Positions 52,601 to 64,000 of a DNA stretch of 64,000 bases are shown in pieces. Both the position numbers and the translations under genes were made by a program. The notes beneath the pieces are model-generated. The model was given only the letters and a program-made list of their open reading frames with translations. It had not been told where the DNA came from and ran no database searches. Where the stretch lies: the NCBI RefSeq assembly GCF_010183535.1, contig NC_071331.1, positions 14,322,001 through 14,386,000 on the forward strand, written 5' to 3'. The stretch comes from Caenorhabditis remanei. Its lineage: Eukaryota > Nematoda > Chromadorea > Rhabditida > Rhabditidae. Each line of letters begins with the position of its first letter. Position 1 is the stretch's first letter.

Positions 52601-53551
52601 TTCAAGGTATTAGGCTTGTTCTGAGATTAAATATTATTATTTCTGACAATCAGATTGATCCACGAACCTAGGAATTCTTTCTTCTGTTTCCCCTTTTCTC
52701 TATTTTTTTTTTGAAACAATCTCTTTGATCCTTCGTTTTTTCGTCATACATCAGCACCTACTCTGTTTCAAAAGTTTATCACAAAACGGAAATTTCTCTA
52801 TTCTAATTGAGGCTTATGCTTGAAAAATCACATGCTTCCCGTCTACAAACTCTCTGCTTTCTCATCCCCAAGTCTCAGCGTTTCCATAGAAATTCAAGTC
52901 TCGACTCCACGAAGAGCTCAAAAAAGGAGACGGAGTGCGCTCTCACAAGTCAATTTTAGAAGAGAGAAAAGAGAAAAGAAAGGCCTTTTTGTCTATTTCG
53001 TCTCTGCGTTTCTTTCCTTTTTTCCAGGTTTCATATTTTGGTGTTCGGCTTTTGATAGGTTTTGAAATAAATGAACTCATGAAATCCCACTGGATTTCAT
53101 TCCATTTTCCTCAAGATCAAGACATTCTCTGATTCTTCTTTTTTGTTTTTGAAAAACAGAGTGATGTTCAAGAAGGATATGGCTTGTAGATGTTTGTCGA
53201 ATGATTCCAAATCCGACGATATAGCTATTTCTCATATTTTTGATATTTTTAAACTACGCGTTTTTCGAAACTTCCCCTCTTTCTCAAGCACATTTTCTCT
53301 ATTTTCAAATTCCCAAAATCCACGGTCTTGTCTTCAAATCCGATGACTTCAGAGCTCTAAATCTCTGCGTTTCTCACTCTTCCACAGTATTTTGTCGTCA
53401 TTATCCCCGGGTGATGATCTACCTTCATCCGGTGACCGAAGACGACGACGACACGGCGACGAAGACTACAAACTCTTCTTGTTTTCTTCATATTTTTCAT
53501 TGAGTTTCCACATATTTCGAGTCATTTCATTTCTCTTTCTTCTCAGATTGA
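49620..53551. other. Gene-poor interval
   Basis: No supported gene. The phrase GTGGGCGGAGCCT occurs twice (near 49838 and 50137), possibly a shared repeat or factor site. Other open frames here (49705, 50575, 52820, 53143) lack splice context or domains. Confidence 0.4.
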
Positions 53552-54382
53552 ATGGAGTTTTCCCAAGAGGTAAGTCATCTGATTAGGGGTATTCACAGAT
53601 CTCTTTTTTCCTTTTTTTCAGTTGATATCAATAGCTGTAATTGTTCTCGTTTGTTTCATTCTATCCATTTGTTGCATATGTATTTGGATGTGTCGATGTC
53701 GTCAGGATCAGATTCGTGCCAGTGAAGATAAACATGACAGAGCAGTTCAGTTACAGAACTTTGAGCAAGGGTAGGATACCAGATTCATGAGGTCTAATTG
53801 TCTATTTTATAATTCAGTCAAGCCAAAAATGGAACAGTTCAAGCAAGTCTTAAACCAGTTAGTCGTCTGAGTGTGAATGACGTGGCAAGATCAACGGATA
53901 ATATGAGATCACATAGAGATGAATCTGCAAGAAATCATGAGACTATTGGACAAGTATGTGTTCGAATTTTCAGATTTTACTCTAAACATCATAACTTTTT
54001 AGTACGAAGAACGAATAGCTGGAAGTTCCTCAATTTCATCAAATTCTAATTCAAGAACAGGCGCAGCTGCTGGTATAGCTCAACGATTTAGAGATGAAGA
54101 AACTGCAAAACACGTAAGAATTCAGGACAATGGACACTTCTCAAAAAGTATCATTTTCCAGAAACGACTAGATACAATATCTGAAATTGCTATGTCCAAT
54201 GATTCACTACAACGCAACGATTCAAAGGTTCAGCGTTTCTTTTAAATATTCCATTCCAATTTTCTCTCTTTTTTCAGACAAATGTATTCAACAATATTGA
54301 AGGCTCTCGTAAAACAATATCCCCGATGGAAGTTGATCTCAATCCGGGTCTCAGCAGCTCGATAAATTTGGAGAAAATCTGA
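53552..54382 (+). CDS. Small single-pass membrane protein
   Basis: Not a family I recognise. Exons 53552-53569, 53622-53770, 53818-53953, 54003-54113, 54162-54227 and 54278-54382 encode 194 residues. One hydrophobic segment with clustered cysteines (ISIAVIVLVCFILSICCICI, about 8-28) sits almost at the N-terminus and is followed by a basic CRCRQ stop-transfer patch, so the long hydrophilic Ser/Asn-rich tail is predicted to be cytosolic. There is no cleavable signal. The first exon is only six codons, preceded by a TTCTCAG acceptor. Confidence 0.8.
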
Positions 54383-55162
54383 GCATTCACATCATTATCA
54401 TGTCTGAAAATATATCATTCTCTGAAATCAATATCATCATAATGTGAAAACCGTTTTTTTTTGAAATGAAGACTTTTTTGTTCATATCCTTGCCTATGAA
54501 TTTTACAATCCGTGGCGCAATTTTAGATGTAAAAAATAAGAGAGTCAACATATACAGTTTTTCTTGAATTCGAGACAAGTGTTTTTTCTTTCTCACAAAA
54601 ACTTTGAAGACGAATGCATCAGAAACGGAAATCAATATCATGAACATCTGTTCATAAGCCCTTCCCCACTCAAAATTTTTCCGCATATCTGAGCATCAAA
54701 TTTATTGTTTTATGTGCCCGCTGAACTCTTGGCAACCATTTCCCATTCTAAACAAGAAATTTTTTCATGGATCTCTATCAAGTTATTATCTCTAGATCCA
54801 TGTACAATTTAGAAGAAAGTTTCGGCGAAAAGCGAAACGCGATATGATGTGAGAACAAATATAATACAAACAAACACGGGTCTCCAGCAGTCTTCGACAA
54901 GTTCAAGCTTTTTCCAGTGTTTGCTTTTTATGGCCCAAAACTTTTTACTTTTTTCTCGCGCAAGCATGTTGTGAAGAGTGTTAGGACACTCCTTTTTCTC
55001 CTTCATCCAAAATGAATACTCTTGAAAAATTCCAAGAATAGACAACACTTTCCCACACTTTCAATGAGTTTTTGATATATTTCTTGTCTGGCTTTCTTTC
55101 GTTTCCCGCATGGAAAATATCCGTTTTTTCGATAAGTTTATGTATAAAACTTTCAGAAATCC
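54383..55162. other. Intergenic
   Basis: AT-rich sequence between two co-oriented genes about 780 nt apart, too far for a typical worm operon. An ACTTTCAG acceptor lies 6 nt before the next ATG. Confidence 0.4.
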
Positions 55163-55615
55163 ATGATGCTTGATCCACGAAAAATGGAAGAGTTTATCGA
55201 ACAAGTTCGTTTGACTCCTGCAATTTGGAGAAAAAAAGAATTTGGTGTTTCTCGAGAACATTTGAATGAAATTTGGGCACATTTTGGGCACACTTTCGAT
55301 ATTTCTGGTGAGAATTGTTTTTTTTTAATGTTGCGAAACGTTCTTTTTTCTAGCAGAAGAAGCAGAAAAACAGTGGGATTATTTGATTCGCCTTCACAGA
55401 TTTATGAATAAAGAAGCCTCAAAAGAGGTAAGGAAAACAGCTGAAACCACGTTTAAGATTGTATTTTGTTTCAGAAATTTCGATTTGGGAAATCAGAAGA
55501 CGTGGATTCATGGAATGATGCAGACAGTTCAGTGGCAGATGCTCTTTCTTCGTTTTTGAAAACATCACTCGATGAGCTTCTTTTAGTTTCTGAACCTACT
55601 GAAACATCCGTTTGA
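55163..55615 (+). CDS. Small MADF-domain protein
   Basis: Exons 55163-55307, 55354-55427 and 55475-55615 encode 119 residues. The MADF (Myb/SANT-like) pattern runs from MEEFIEQVRLTPAIWRKKEF through REHLNEIWAHFG to AEKQWDYLIRLHRFMNKEA, with the spaced aromatic residues of the fold. An acidic, Ser-rich tail follows. MADF proteins are usually sequence-specific DNA-binding factors; the longer family members carry a BESS domain, which is not seen here. ATG 55163 is directly followed by a second Met codon, and either could be used. An AATAAA lies 5 nt after the stop (55621-55626). Confidence 0.78.
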
Positions 55616-55750
55616 AAGGAAATAAATTATTCTATACTTTCTCAGAAATTAAAAGTGAAACTTGAGAATTCATACACAGAAAATGTAGGAAACGGAGTAT
55701 CTAAACTAAATTTCTAACAAACGAACTTGAAAAAGAAATCAAAGCAATCA

Positions 55751-56469
55751 TTATATTTTATTATTATTTTTGTGCTCATAATTAAGTTTTTTGCAAACAA
55801 AAGCTCTCGTTGGCCAATTTTGGATGTTATACCATTGTCCGCCCTCTTTGTTGTAATCAGAATCATTGTATGAACGATCAGGCATTAGCTGAAATAGAAT
55901 CAATTGCATATGACAGAGATGAAGACAATTTCTTACAGCGGCGTGATACTGCATGTTATACATATACTCTGGTGCTCTCGGTGCCCAATTTAAATATGAA
56001 GTGGGAGAACCATCTGTCCATGCCCAAAGATTAGTGGCCGTGTTGTAGAACAATCCAATCCGAATCTGGAAATGATGTAGAATTGAATTGAAGAAGTGGT
56101 TGGTTGAAACTTACATAGTTTTCCCAATAAGAAACTGGAAGATGTCCGGTTTTAGTCAACACTGAAATGAAGATAATTATATAGATTTATTTGTTTTGTT
56201 TTTACTTTTAACATGGTCATTCTCTTCGAGAGAATGGATTGATACCAAATGGGCTGAATTAGCTGTACATATTCCCTCAGCTTCTCCAAATATTGCTCTC
56301 TGATGGAAAGCCTGTAAATTTCACCAAAGATTCCTTGAAAATCTGTTTGAGCACAAACCTTGTAGCAGTACGGGTACAAGGGGGACCATCCCATCTGACA
56401 TTGTCCGCCATCTGATGGAATCAAATGACAGAAAACCAATGAGACAGCTAGAATTAATGCCGTTTTCAT
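55751..56469 (-). CDS. Secreted C-type lectin domain protein
   Basis: Exons 56469-56359, 56311-56206, 56161-56115, 56065-55937 and 55888-55751 encode 176 residues: signal peptide MKTALILAVSLVFCHLIPS, then one C-type lectin-like domain (GWSPLYPYCYK, CTANSAHLVSIHSLEENDHV, IRIGLFYN, WAWTDGSPTSYLNWAPRAPE, WYNIQNWPTRAFVCKK). Neither a canonical EPN nor QPD sugar motif is present, so carbohydrate binding is uncertain. Worm clec genes of this form are often intestinal and infection-responsive; that is family knowledge, not visible here. The 48-nt intron 55889-55936 is in frame and open. Confidence 0.85.
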
Positions 56470-58880
56470 TGTTTTTTCCACAATAAAGGGTATTTCTAAA
56501 TATTGGAGAAGAATAGCTGTCTTGGCAACCCCGTACAGACATTTCACTTTTTTATTCTTGACGTGAAATTCTTTTTATCCTGTCAGAGTTCTTTGTTTTT
56601 TGAATTCCACCATGTAATCAATCTATCAATGAGTATTTATGTATTTCAAACATCAAAAATTTTTTTCCATCTCCAGAAACCTGTTTCATTAGTGTTGGAT
56701 GTCTGCGTCTTGTATTTGTATTCTCTTCTCTGAAATCTATTTGCTCACTGAGCATCGCATCAAAGTCTACCGCAATTGACTATTTTTTTCATCTTTCCTC
56801 TTACCACTTGTCATCAAAGTTTAGTTTTTAAATTTCGAAATTCGCTAGGTTTGACACTTCTAGAGAGTCTCTGAGTTCTTCTTTCTATGAGTTGTCTGCC
56901 AACTTTACAATTTTCTGTCAAATATAATCTTTCGATCTGATAAATATGAGCTACTAGCCTAGTACTAACCACAAAATCAAAGATTTTTTAAAATTGTTTT
57001 CAGATCGGAACTGCTAGTTTTGAGAATGCGTTTCTAACGGATAACTGTCCAAGTTTGTACCAGGCATTATCAATTACAAAAACAAAGATTTTGGTCTTAT
57101 CCAAGATCGACTGCTTCTCACTAAAGTTAGAAAACTCTTTTCTGGTCGGTATTGTACCAGTAAGTTCTTCCTTTACATCTCAGCTCAAGATCTATGCCTC
57201 AATAGAAAACCAAAAAACTTTTGAAAATTCAATTTTTACAAAAAATATTTTGACATGAGCATTCACTCACTCTCCAAAATGTTTCATTGAACTCTCAGAA
57301 TCCTTGACCCATGACTCATATGGAGACAAATGGAAACCCAATACTCTCACCTGAATACATTGCGAAATACCCAATTCCACTCTATCCCGCCCCTTCTTTT
57401 TACTCATAACTATGTCTATTTTCCTGCTTTACCTGCCCACATTCTTATTATTTTTGAGAGTAGATTATTCTGTTTCCTAAATATTTTATCATGTAGCAGA
57501 TGGTCTTATGACATTGATATTTCTAGGCTTGAAACACACATAAACAAGTTGCATTTTATTTGATTTCAAAAATAAACAATGCTTCATTCTAATTTTATTA
57601 GTCACATGAGGTCTGTGATACTTGTATTTGGTTTTTTTGACTGTCTCAGTCTTATCAGATCTTGGACACCATAGGAGGAACAGCTTCAATGATTCTCTCG
57701 TATAAACCTTTTTATGTGTCAACTGAAATTGAATCGAAAGTGTTTTTGGCCCTGTAAGCATTTCTCTCTGAAATCAGAATACATTTCTCGGAATGTTTCG
57801 TCACCCCGATGACGTGGCGAAGTCATTTCAATGGTTTTCGGTCTGTGACTCATCTCAACCTGTTTTCTCTTTTTCATACAGAAGAAAAACAGTGTTCAAT
57901 AGGAAGACAACCAGAGAAAAGGGCGTTTTCATCTATTTCTCTATTTCTATCTCTTGTTTTGTTATATTAGAAACGTTCAGTTGTATCTCTTGTTGAGTAC
58001 ATTCCACGTTCTGTTCTTTTCTTCCTATTTTGATTAAATACAAATACTCGTCTACATGTTGCCTGGCAACCGAGCAATGCTCCAGCTCCTTCGATTACGA
58101 AATGTGTTTTCTGAAATGGAATTGGAGTCTCAAGAGTTCTTCTACATAGAATTCATTCATCTTTTATTCATTTTGTTCCTTTTCAATTGAAACCGAAGGT
58201 CTACCGTACCATAAGGTCCATAAGAAGTCCATATCAACTAGAAAGAATTCAAAAAAATGAACCGTCATCTCCATCTTAAGACAAATAATGAGAGAACGGT
58301 GCTTCCTTATAATTTGTCACTTCCTACTACCGTTTTTTCCAAATGACTCACCCATATTCCGTGTCATTTCATCCTCTTCCTTTCTCTTTTTCTATCTCTC
58401 TGAATTCATATGACCAAAGCAAATAATCGGCAACTTTTCTATTGTGTCAATGCCTTTTTCTCTTCTATTTTCTCACTGTTTCTCTCTATTTCAATCCCTT
58501 CTTTTACTACTTTCGCTCCTCCTTCTCTTCACCTAAACACTCAACTTTCTATACCCACAATTTCATAGTTCCCCCTCTTTTCGGAAGTAACGTCATACAT
58601 GATCCGTTCATCGATTTTACACATATGAACTGAATCAGAATTACAATGAGTTCTCGTTCGTTCAGTTGGAGAAATTCCACCATATTTTCAGATACTGTAA
58701 AAAAAGATGAATACAGTTTCTATGGTTCGAAATCTGAAAAGTAGAAAACTTTGTTTGAATTTCAAAGTAAACTGTAGCTTTTCAGACTTAAAAATTAGCA
58801 GAAAATTTCTTTTCTTTTTCTAAACAAAATGGCATTTAACTCATCCGAAAGTTCTGATCCATTTTCAGACAACCTACAGA
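56470..58880. other. Intergenic, no supported gene
   Basis: T-rich, with many short frames but no coherent splice pattern or domain. Pyrimidine runs near 58360-58560 resemble those in the 29-39 kb stretch. It forms the divergent promoter between the lectin and CYSTM-like genes. Confidence 0.4.
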
Positions 58881-59198
58881 ATGTCGTATCAACCATATAA
58901 TCAGCCACCACCATATACTCAACAACCAGGTTATCCACCACCAGGATCTGCCGGATATGTTCCTCAACAAGGAGGATATTATCCACAAGGACAACCAGGA
59001 GCTTATTATCCACAACAACCACATGTTGTGTAAGTTTTGAATTATTGTCAATTCCCAATCTTCTATACAAATATTTTCAGTGTCGTAGAAGAACGTCGTG
59101 GAGGTGGAAGAAGCGGAGGAAGTGACAATTGCTGTCTCGTTGCTCTTTTGGCGTGTTGTGCTGGATGTTGTATTGCTGATTGCTGTGACTGTTGTTAG
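58881..59198 (+). CDS. CYSTM-like Pro/Gln/Tyr-rich Cys-tail protein
   Basis: Exons 58881-59029 and 59081-59198 encode 88 residues. The N-terminal half is Pro/Gln/Gly/Tyr-rich (QPPPYTQQPGYPPPG, YYPQGQPGAYYPQQ), and after a basic Gly-rich hinge (EERRGGGRSGG) the protein ends in a cysteine-packed hydrophobic segment: CCLVALLACCAGCCIADCCD. This is the layout of CYSTM tail-anchored stress proteins, whose C-terminus is membrane-inserted. An acceptor (ATTTTCAG) lies 13 nt upstream of the ATG. An AATAAA is at 59395-59400. Confidence 0.85.
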
Positions 59199-59410
59199 TT
59201 ATTATTCATTTCGAATCTTATTCTCCTTTTCTTCAGAAATCTCCCTCTACTACCAATACGATTTTCCCTCAATCCTGACATTTTTCCAACCAAAAAAGAA
59301 ACAAACTGTACACAACCTCTTCTAAATCCTTTTTCTGATTCCTCGAATTGTAAAAAATTGACATAAAAACTGATATGAAAAAAAAAGAAATACAAATAAA
59401 GATTCAAAAA

Positions 59411-60682
59411 CTACATTCTAGAATTATGGCAATCTATTTTCCCGTCGACCCATTTTCTAATCATTTGATGGGCAATAGCACCAGCAGGTGGGATATAATG
59501 AAGTGTTTGACGATCATCCAGTGTGAGTGGAAGTTTCTTTAAAAATGGATCAGCAAGGGTAGTTTCCATTGCTTGACGGACTTGATGCCGTGAGAACCAT
59601 TGAGCTGTTTCGAGTTCATCCGGACATACAGAAATCTGAAAACACAATATTCAAAGTCACTCATTTTGGGTAGATTGTCACCTTCTGATCCATATTAGCA
59701 ACCGCCACATGAGCAACCATAAGTGATGAATCAGGCATTGGCCATGGTTGAGACATGTCTAATGAACGAATTGAATCCACTTCAATTCCAACTTCTTCGG
59801 CGATTTCACGACGTGCACATTCAGCCATGCTCTCACCCGTCTGAAATTTAATTGACAAAACTGATTCGGGAGATATTCTTACATGAGCAAATCCGGCTAC
59901 AGCAGTGAAAACTCCTCCAGCCGAGCCACGATGTCTGACGAGAAGAGCATGTTCGTTGGTTGGATCAGTAATGAGAGTGATTGAAACTGGTGAAAACTGA
60001 AATTATTCGTGAGCTCGATATGATCATTTTGGTATTCTTACAGTTGGATAGTAGACTCTCTGACAAGTCACACACTCTGCTCCACTCTTACTCGATCTCA
60101 TTTTCAAAGCAGCTGCACACTTTGGACACCTTCGATACGTGGCTGCCCATTTGGTGAGCGATTGGAATTTAGCAAGAAGATTCCGTTGTCTCTCTTCTCT
60201 CATTGTCAACATGGCCATTCTGATGTCAGTAAACCGTCCTCCTAAACTATTTCCCAGTTGTTTCAGAACATCTTTTTTAGAAATTGGTGAGTCTTCTGGA
60301 GGATCGGCGGCTTCGATGGATGTTCCGAAGAGAGGAATCTGCAACTTGGAAGATGAATATTTGTGAGATCAATGGCTGAATTACCATGTCATTGTCAGCT
60401 GGAAGAGCATCTAAAAGACAAGAGTTGCTCAAATCGAACTGCAATCCATATTCTCCGAGAAGTTGTTTCAATTCTCCATATGAATGTTCAACCATTCTGA
60501 CTTCTGGAGCATCTTTAGTGACGAGAAGACGTCGGTCCACCATCAAAACTAGATGAGAACGTGGAAATTCACTAAATTTGATACATTATCAGATTGGAAA
60601 ATATATTTTTCAATTACTTTTGGAGAGCGGAATCTTGAATTTTCCAGTAATCCAGCAATCGAACTTTCTCCACGAAGCTCAT
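59411..60682 (-). CDS. ndx-9: NDX-9, NADH pyrophosphatase (NUDT12-like)
   Basis: Nudix hydrolase that cleaves NADH/NAD-capped substrates. Exons 60682-60618, 60571-60385, 60338-60042, 59996-59883, 59840-59682 and 59635-59411 encode 348 residues. A zinc ribbon (CPKC ... CVTC) precedes the catalytic part; the Nudix box runs GFAHTGESMAECARREIAEE and continues VGI, with all key Glu residues. SQPWPMPDSSLM is the signature that marks the NADH-preferring subgroup. The C-terminus ends SRM, similar to peroxisomal PTS1 variants. I chose ATG 60682 (MSFVEKVRLLDYWK) because it keeps phase with the next exon; the longer frame starting at 60731 does not. The next gene upstream on the same strand is the SLC38A9-like transporter. 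Confidence 0.92.
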
Positions 60683-61368
60683 ATTTTTGATGGGTGACGT
60701 GGTGAATGACCTGAAAAGGAACAAAATACAAAACTACAGATAGGAAACAATTTTGATAGACTTAGGAAGACAGAGATAAGAATGAAAACTGGCCTTCTTG
60801 TTATCAAATTGAACACTACATTGTTGCTTCGTATCGTCGGCATTTTCAGTTCGATCGACTACCAACCTAAATTCAGACGAAATTGAAACTTTTGAACTAT
60901 TTCTTTTTTAAATAAGTGTTCTTTCTGAAATTCACAATATCTATCGGGAAGTTCAAAATTCAATTAATTTAACAAAATTCATTAGATAATACAATAAGAT
61001 ATCGTTAGACAACTGAACTAGATATATATTCAAGAATGAGCAAACCGTAGTACAAGGAATCAAGTGGGAAATTCTAAATCTTCAAAGAACTTTGTACAAG
61101 AAACTCGAAAAAAGAATTGATGGCCGTGACATGACAAAAATACACAGACAATGTATGAAACACGAAATTGATTTGGTGGTAATTTGAAAAATGAATAGAT
61201 CAGGTGTTAGTCTGATTGAAGAAAAAAACGAGGGATGAGACAAGAATGATAAGATAATACAAGTGATAAGATGATATATAGACGAAAGAGGTGATTGGTG
61301 TGATTCTTCAAAGAACACAAATTAATCAATTATTGATCTGATTAATCTATTATATCTCTTCCTAAAAT
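60683..61368. other. Intergenic, ndx-9 / transporter
   Basis: About 690 nt between two genes on the minus strand. A minus-strand TTTTCAG acceptor (plus-strand CTGAAAAG from 60711) precedes ndx-9. The gap is longer than the roughly 100 nt typical of worm operons, so I do not call one. Confidence 0.45.
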
Positions 61369-63574
61369 CTAAATGACAAATTGAGCAATAAGGTTCAAAA
61401 CTCCAATGGCAACAATTCCATAATGCACGTATTTCTTCAGAGGTGTAAGAGTTCCAGCAGCTTTACTTTGTTTCAGATAAACCATTGCAGGTAAAGCGAA
61501 AACGTAGACAAGTCCAGAGATTGATCCAACGTATCTGAAAAGAAGACATTTATATTCCAGGCCCTCGTCATCTACTCACCTCAAAATACTTCCAACATTT
61601 GGATAGAATGTAGCAAACCCAACAGCAATACTAATAAGAATCAAGTTGAGGAGGATAACTTTGATTGCTCCAGGCCAAGTTTGTCCAAAAATAGCATAGA
61701 ATAATTGAGAACGGACGAGGAACATCAACAAAGGAAGAACTGTGATCATTTGGAACAACAAGAACAGACGAGCAGTCGACGAAAGTACATCACCAGCTCC
61801 GAAGTTATTTAGGAAGTTCTGAAATAATACTTTTTAAATTAATCTGATAAGAACAGTAACTTACATCACTGATACAACTTCGTTGAACTGGGAAAGCAGC
61901 GAAAAAAGTGAATCCAATGAACACGTAACAGAAAGCAACTAAACAGTATCCAATTGACAAATCTCTTGCATTATTCTCAGGATGTTTTTGATTACGAAGA
62001 ATAGTGAGAACTGCATTGTGAATGAAATAAGATAACGTGAGAGTACCACTGAGTGCGGGGAAATGCATGTTGGCTACTGAAAAATATTCATTTGGTCGGA
62101 TAATTGGAACTTAAAAACTTACATTGTACATAATGCATTGACTTCGGATTTGAGAAATCCATGTTAACTCCGCATTCAAGTAACTTCGAGAAAACGAACA
62201 TCAATAGATACATAACAGAAACTGAAATAGAAGTAGAATGACTCTCGCAACTGGGAAAACTTACTTGTGCCAAGAACATTGAATTTAGTGAAGAAAGTTG
62301 GAGATTTGAAATTCATCAATGGGAAAAGAGCAACTGCCAAATAAATTGGAACAGTACCACGAAGTGTCCAGAATTTGTCGAAACTCCACGAGTCATCTCC
62401 AGTCTCTCCTCCTTCGAATTCACCAACAGCATCAAAAATTTGCTTTTCCCATTGTGGAATTGTCCATTGGGAGGTTTGTTCAGGACAGTAAACTAAAAAT
62501 TTATAAAATTTTTCAGATCTGAAGTTTTAACAAGAAAAACTGACCATCACACGTGAATGTCTTATTTTCCATAACTGGAATTGTGGTACTGTTCGGTTGC
62601 ATGGACTCGTATACGACTGCTCCGGTATAATACAAGAAATTCGACATGAGAACCCAATAAACGATGATTCCTCCAATTAAAACACATACACTGAACACAA
62701 CTGCACAGTACTCTCCAACACGACCGAATAATGATTTGCAGACATCGGAGAATTCTGCGAGAAGAGGATCAACGGATAGGTCTTCTGAAAAATCGTTTTG
62801 AAACATTATTACTGGGAAATGCTGTCGTACGTAATCTTTTCGGACTTTCAATAACAATATATGCAGTGTAGAAACAAATGGCGGCCATTGTCAACATGAT
62901 AACAATTCCAAGCACTAAACCAGCTTGTTGAAGAGCCCATGGCATGGCAAGTAATGATGTACCCATCATTGTATTCCATATTGAAAATCTGAAGCAGTAT
63001 AAAAATATTTTTTCTGGATAGATAGCCAAAAAGATTTTGAATCAAAACTTACATTGTGACAATACTTCCTTGTTTTCCCGATACATCTTTAAGTTCTTCA
63101 AATGGCAAAATAGAGAAAAGATTTGGAGGAAGAACATGATCTGGCATTGTCTGCAACTTAATCTTGCATATAATTTGAATGACAAACGATTTTTAATTTA
63201 TTTTAAAAAACACGTACCAAATGTTCTCCTCCAGGATCTAGCCGATTGTACAGACGATATCGAAGTGCATTATTATGTTCACGATGCAGATCATCTTCTG
63301 AATGTAACGAAAGCAAACTTTCATCTCGTAATCCAAGTCCCCCAGTGAACAAATAGGGTTGTCGAGAAACTGATTGTGATGGAGCTGAACCAATCTGTGA
63401 TGCGGAAATGGCCCGTCTTCGACCAATTGGGACACCTCCAGCTGGTGGTAGACGGCGTGGCGGTTCGTCATCAAGAAGCGGATCAGTGCTGAAAAACATT
63501 AACATTCATAATTGAAATCTGTTACCGTTGATTTACTCATTATCGTCTACACCAATTGCACCGTACGACGACAT
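61369..63574 (-). CDS. SLC38A9-like amino acid transporter
   Basis: Amino acid/polyamine transporter (AAAP) family; vertebrate SLC38A9 is the lysosomal arginine sensor that signals to mTORC1. Exons 63574-63537, 63488-63218, 63150-63053, 62988-62831, 62784-62545, 62492-62265, 62221-62123, 62076-61865, 61818-61580 and 61534-61369 encode 582 residues. A hydrophilic N-terminal region (about 130 residues with [11 protein letters not shown] and [12 protein letters not shown]) leads into the diagnostic first helix [20 protein letters not shown], then about eleven hydrophobic helices. A Cys-rich luminal loop with NSTT/NKTF glycosylation sites lies between helices. It corresponds, from memory of gene order, to the neighbour of ndx-9 in C. 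elegans (F13H10.3). Lysosomal location is inferred from the family. Confidence 0.88.
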
Positions 63575-64000
63575 TTTTCCACAGGAAATCGACGATTTTT
63601 CGTTTGAGTCGTGTCGTCGAAAACGTCGAAAAACCTGCAAACAGTCGATTAAAAGAACTGTAAGTAAATTGTAGTAATCAGCGAAACAATCCTGACATTG
63701 ATAACGGGTTTCTTGGTGTCTTACATACGTTTTCGGTGAATTCAGCAAGAAATGGGGGCATCTAGTTGGTTATTGATGTTAACTCAAAATGAGTCAGTGA
63801 TTTTTTAAAGACAATGAAACACCAATTATTCGGAGCACATGATCTGCTCTTTTTCTTTATCGTCTCTATTGTTCTAGTTGTGTTTTTTGTACAAGGAAAC
63901 CGAAAAAAAGCGAATCAAATAATTGAGAGCTGTGGGGTTGTCTCGTGCCCCAACGTGCACTCTTAACACTCTGAATTGATAAGAAGATGCTTGGCTTTTG
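63575..64000. promoter_or_regulatory. Upstream region of the transporter gene
   Basis: Contains the 5'UTR and proximal promoter of the minus-strand transporter up to the window edge. I see no further gene. Confidence 0.4.

Noticed and set aside
52820..53586. Several plus-strand frames before the 53552 gene
   Set aside because: Short, overlapping, Ser/Phe-rich, no consistent splicing into the next gene.
60549..60731. Longer N-terminus for ndx-9 from 60731
   Set aside because: That frame meets the donor at 60618 in the wrong phase; the frame from ATG 60682 joins correctly and reads MSFVEKVRLLDYWK.
60618..63574. Operon of the SLC38A9-like gene and ndx-9
   Set aside because: Same strand and order, but the gap of nearly 700 nt is well above usual worm operon spacing and no U-rich SL2 element was found.

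Overview
This window is nematode nuclear DNA from the genus Caenorhabditis. It is AT-rich, and its genes are broken by many very short introns (often 40-55 nt) with gtaagt-like donors and TTTTCAG acceptors. Several genes have a TTTCAG-like acceptor just upstream of the start codon, as expected for spliced-leader trans-splicing. Gene content and order match, from memory, a part of C. elegans chromosome IV covered by clones ZK593, Y69E1A and F13H10: rbr-2, dnc-1, lsm-7, lgg-2, fic-1, a PEBP gene, aqp-12 and ndx-9. The predicted FIC-1 differs from the C. elegans protein as I remember it, mainly in the N-terminal tail, and spacing is loose, so a sister species such as one of the briggsae/remanei group is more likely than C. 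elegans itself.

Left third (1-25.5 kb), compact and conserved: rbr-2 (KDM5 histone demethylase, +) converges on dnc-1 (p150Glued dynactin, -). dnc-1 is divergent from lsm-7 (+), and a MITE sits in the shared promoter. lsm-7 converges on lgg-2 (LC3, -), lgg-2 is divergent from fic-1 (AMPylase, +), and fic-1 converges on a PEBP gene (-). A class-I-like chemoreceptor (+) then converges on an aquaglyceroporin (aqp-12-like, -).

Middle (25.5-53.5 kb), sparse: an unrecognised 355-codon gene at 27.6-28.9 kb, overlapped by convincing but broken antisense coding sequence; an 11-kb pyrimidine-rich stretch without a clear gene; a ZCCHC24-like zinc-binding gene; a BTB gene; and an ENPP-family membrane protein whose metal site is eroded and whose last intron holds a nested palindromic repeat of about 1.9 kb.

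Right end (53.5-64 kb): a small single-pass membrane protein, a small MADF protein, a secreted C-type lectin (-), a proline/cysteine-rich CYSTM-like protein, an NADH pyrophosphatase (ndx-9-like, -) and an SLC38A9-like amino acid transporter (-).

There is no operon, tRNA, rRNA or CRISPR array that I can support. The gene models were built by hand from splice sites and reading phase; exon phases were checked to join in frame throughout each. The most notable items are the degenerate ENPP, the family of palindromic elements (two with visible target-site duplications), the orphan gene with antisense coding sequence, and a phase-compatible distal first exon about 10.6 kb upstream of the ZCCHC24-like gene.
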